From Phycicoccus sp. Soil748 (GTDB taxonomy: Bacteria > Actinomycetota > Actinomycetes > Actinomycetales > Dermatophilaceae), in NCBI RefSeq assembly GCF_001428025.1, contig NZ_LMSC01000012.1:371798-419685 (forward strand): a stretch of DNA of 47,888 nt, in the 5' to 3' direction. The notes below the pieces were generated by a model that was given only the letters and a program-made list of their open reading frames with translations, did no database searches and had not been told where the DNA came from. The translations under genes were made by a program, and so were the position numbers. Below are positions 46,414-47,888 of the stretch, piece after piece. How positions within the stretch are numbered: position 1 is the first letter of the stretch; each line of letters begins with the position of its first letter.

Positions 46414-47834
46414 GCCAGCCCCTCCGCGGCCGCAGGCGACGCGAAGCCGGGTCGGGCCAGCACGTCGACCCTGAAGTCCTGCTCCACATGGCTCACGACC
46501 GTCTCCATACCCACGATCCCCGAAGCCACTCGGTGCACGGTGTCCCCGTCCAAGGGCCAGCCTTGCACCGGGTGGCGCCAGTGGCACAGGACCAGGACCC
46601 CGTGCGGGGCAAGACATCCCACGGCGCGGCGCAGGGCCTCGTCGAGCTCGTCGGCGTGCCAGAAGTAGCCGATCTCCGACAGCACGACGACGTCGAACTC
46701 ACCCTCCGGCCACTGCTGCGGGGCACGCAGCCGCAGCACCTGCACTCCGGGCACGTCGGCGAACCGTCGACGGGCTCGCGCCACCGCCTCGGCACTGAGG
46801 TCGGTCGCCACGACCGAGGTCGCCCGGGACGCCAGCTCGGCGGTGAGGACGCCGGTCGAGCAGCCCACCTCGAGCACCCGGCCCAGCCGCGCGGTGGGCA
46901 GGCACGACATCGTCACAGCCCGCTTGCGCTGCTCGTACCAGGAGCTCTCGAACCCCCACGGGTCGTCGCCGTCGCCGAACATCGCGTCGAAGTCCTGGTC
47001 GCTCCCCCGCGCCAGGTCGTCACTGTCGGGGGCCCGGGCGTCATCGACCTCGGGCCGCGCGCCGGACAGGAACACCTCGAAAGGACGGGCGAAGTGGACC
47101 AGGAACTCGGGCGTGAGCAGGGCCTCGTCACCCGGCGACGGCGACAGGGCCGCGGTCTGTGACGTGTGGCAGGCCAGCGCCTCGGCCTTGAGCCGCTGCA
47201 GCTCGGGGTCGAGGTCGAGGCACGTCACGTCCAGGCTGTCGAGGGCCGCGGTGGCACCCCAGTGCCACAGCCACACGGGGTACTCCAGCAGGCGGGCGCC
47301 GGCCCCGGACGCGACGCGAGCCGCGACCCGCCCGGTTGCCTCGTGGTCTGCGTGGCCGTCGCGGCGCCACGGCGCGGCGACCAGGGTGCTCGGGCCGACC
47401 AAGGGCGCCAGCGCCTGCTCCAGCTCGTCCTCGTGGTCGGCGAGCTGGCTGTCGGGCAGCGCGAGCAGCACCAGGTCGGCTCGCGCGTGCACCCGCACCA
47501 CCGCATGCCGGACCTCCTCCACGCGCAAGGCCGCGAGCTGGTCCGGGCGGTGGGTCGTGGAGTCGGGGTGTGACGCCTCCCCCGACGTCGCGACGACGAC
47601 GGTGGCGGGCAGCCCCGCCCGTCCTGAGGCGGCGAGCAGGCCCGCAGCGGCCAGCGTCTCGTCGTCCGGGTGGGCCGCGACCACGACGACTCCCGTCGAG
47701 GCGCCGAGCAGCTGCCGGTCGCCGACGCGGGTGTGGGTCCACAGGGCGCGGAGCCACTGCGCCTCCGGGGTACCCGCGGCGTGCGGGTCGAAGCCGGGTG
47801 CCTCGCCGTCCGGACGGCTGCCGGCGTCGCTCAC
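46410..47834 (-). CDS. PIG-L deacetylase fused to a SAM-dependent methyltransferase
   Basis: A 474-residue two-domain protein. Residues about 45-260 form a PIG-L/LmbE zinc deacetylase with AHPDDE at 54-59 and HADH at 161-164. Residues about 285-465 form a class I (NodS-like) methyltransferase with EVGCSTG at 322-328. PIG-L enzymes remove acetyl groups from GlcNAc-type sugars; the methyltransferase might methylate the freed amine, which recalls Nod-factor synthesis. The downstream glycosyltransferase overlaps by 4 bases, so the three activities probably act on one glycoconjugate. The GTG start lies within a 14-bp tandem repeat, so its regulation may be unusual. The promoter is outside the window or in the repeats. 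Confidence 0.88.
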   Translation of the reverse strand: MSDAGSRPDGEAPGFDPHAAGTPEAQWLRALWTHTRVGDRQLLGASTGVVVVAAHPDDETLAAAGLLAASGRAGLPATVVVATSGEASHPDSTTHRPDQLAALRVEEVRHAVVRVHARADLVLLALPDSQLADHEDELEQALAPLVGPSTLVAAPWRRDGHADHEATGRVAARVASGAGARLLEYPVWLWHWGATAALDSLDVTCLDLDPELQRLKAEALACHTSQTAALSPSPGDEALLTPEFLVHFARPFEVFLSGARPEVDDARAPDSDDLARGSDQDFDAMFGDGDDPWGFESSWYEQRKRAVTMSCLPTARLGRVLEVGCSTGVLTAELASRATSVVATDLSAEAVARARRRFADVPGVQVLRLRAPQQWPEGEFDVVVLSEIGYFWHADELDEALRRAVGCLAPHGVLVLCHWRHPVQGWPLDGDTVHRVASGIVGMETVVSHVEQDFRVDVLARPGFASPAAAEGLA

Positions 47835-47888
47835 GGTCGGTCGCTCACGGTCGGTCGCTCACGGTCGGTCGCTCACGGTCGGTCGCTC
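47829..47888. repeat. 14-bp tandem repeat at the start of the PIG-L fusion gene, running off the window
   Basis: The unit GCTCACGGTCGGTC is repeated four times without a change (47829-47842, 47843-47856, 47857-47870, 47871-47884) and a fifth begins at 47885. On the minus strand each unit contains GTGAGCGAC, the same start as the gene itself (GTG at 47834). The unit is not a multiple of three, so the extra GTGs lie in successive frames. The total number of copies cannot be seen because the window ends. Confidence 0.95.

Noticed and set aside
47829-47888. CRISPR array at the window end
   Set aside because: The repeats are contiguous 14-bp units with no spacers and no cas genes nearby.

Overview
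The window is chromosomal DNA from a high-GC (about 70% or more by eye) Gram-positive actinobacterium, most likely Micrococcales and perhaps Intrasporangiaceae-like. Several family traits point there: a MabA/InhA-like fabG-fabI pair, DUF3099, a ferredoxin-type Sir with a predicted Tyr-Cys crosslink, an actinobacterial acVLRF1 protein, the sufR-B-D-Rieske-C-S-U-T operon, and the tkt-tal-pgi-zwf-opcA-pgl operon. Genes are dense, start codons are often GTG, and many neighbours overlap by 1 or 4 bases. The genus is an inference. I see no rRNA, tRNA, insertion sequence, phage gene or CRISPR array.

Layout. 1-4.5 kb: a Mur-ligase-like protein fused to a TPR domain, fabI, fabG, DUF3099 and a small Cys-containing protein. 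4.5-8.4 kb: moaA, SURF1 and a fused ABC exporter. 8.5-16.3 kb, minus strand: the assimilatory sulfate and siroheme operon sir, zinc ribbon, cysH, cysD, cysN, cysG, sirohydrochlorin chelatase and a crotonase-fold enzyme, every junction overlapping or nearly so. 16.4-20.1 kb: an ABC-F ATPase with a long structured leader, a YpfJ-type metallopeptidase, a VOC protein and acVLRF1. 20.1-26.9 kb: the complete suf Fe-S assembly operon led by its own regulator sufR. 26.9-30.6 kb: a LAL-type LuxR regulator preceded by two small related genes, each with the same 15-bp palindromic element about 75 bp upstream of its start. 30.6-36.6 kb: an ABC exporter pair, heme A synthase (ctaA), an ArsR-like regulator with an efflux MFS transporter, and heme O synthase (ctaB). 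36.8-45.6 kb: the pentose-phosphate operon. 45.7-47.9 kb: a glycosyltransferase and a PIG-L deacetylase/methyltransferase fusion running into tandem repeats at the window edge.

How it works together. Sulfate is activated by CysDN, reduced by CysH and Sir, and CysG plus the chelatase make the siroheme that Sir needs. The Suf system supplies Fe-S clusters to enzymes such as Sir, CysH and MoaA. CtaB, CtaA and SURF1 serve heme A supply and assembly of cytochrome aa3 oxidase. The pentose-phosphate operon supplies NADPH. The ctaA/ABC/sufR/ctaB/tkt part keeps the neighbourhood I know from Mycobacterium tuberculosis Rv1445c-Rv1466, with the LAL regulator and small genes inserted.

The most unusual material is the LAL plus small-paralogue locus with duplicated promoter elements, a three-box operator in front of the ArsR-like regulator, widespread leaderless promoters, lysine/alanine-rich tails on OpcA and transketolase, the deacetylase/methyltransferase/glycosyltransferase pair, and two short tandem repeats.
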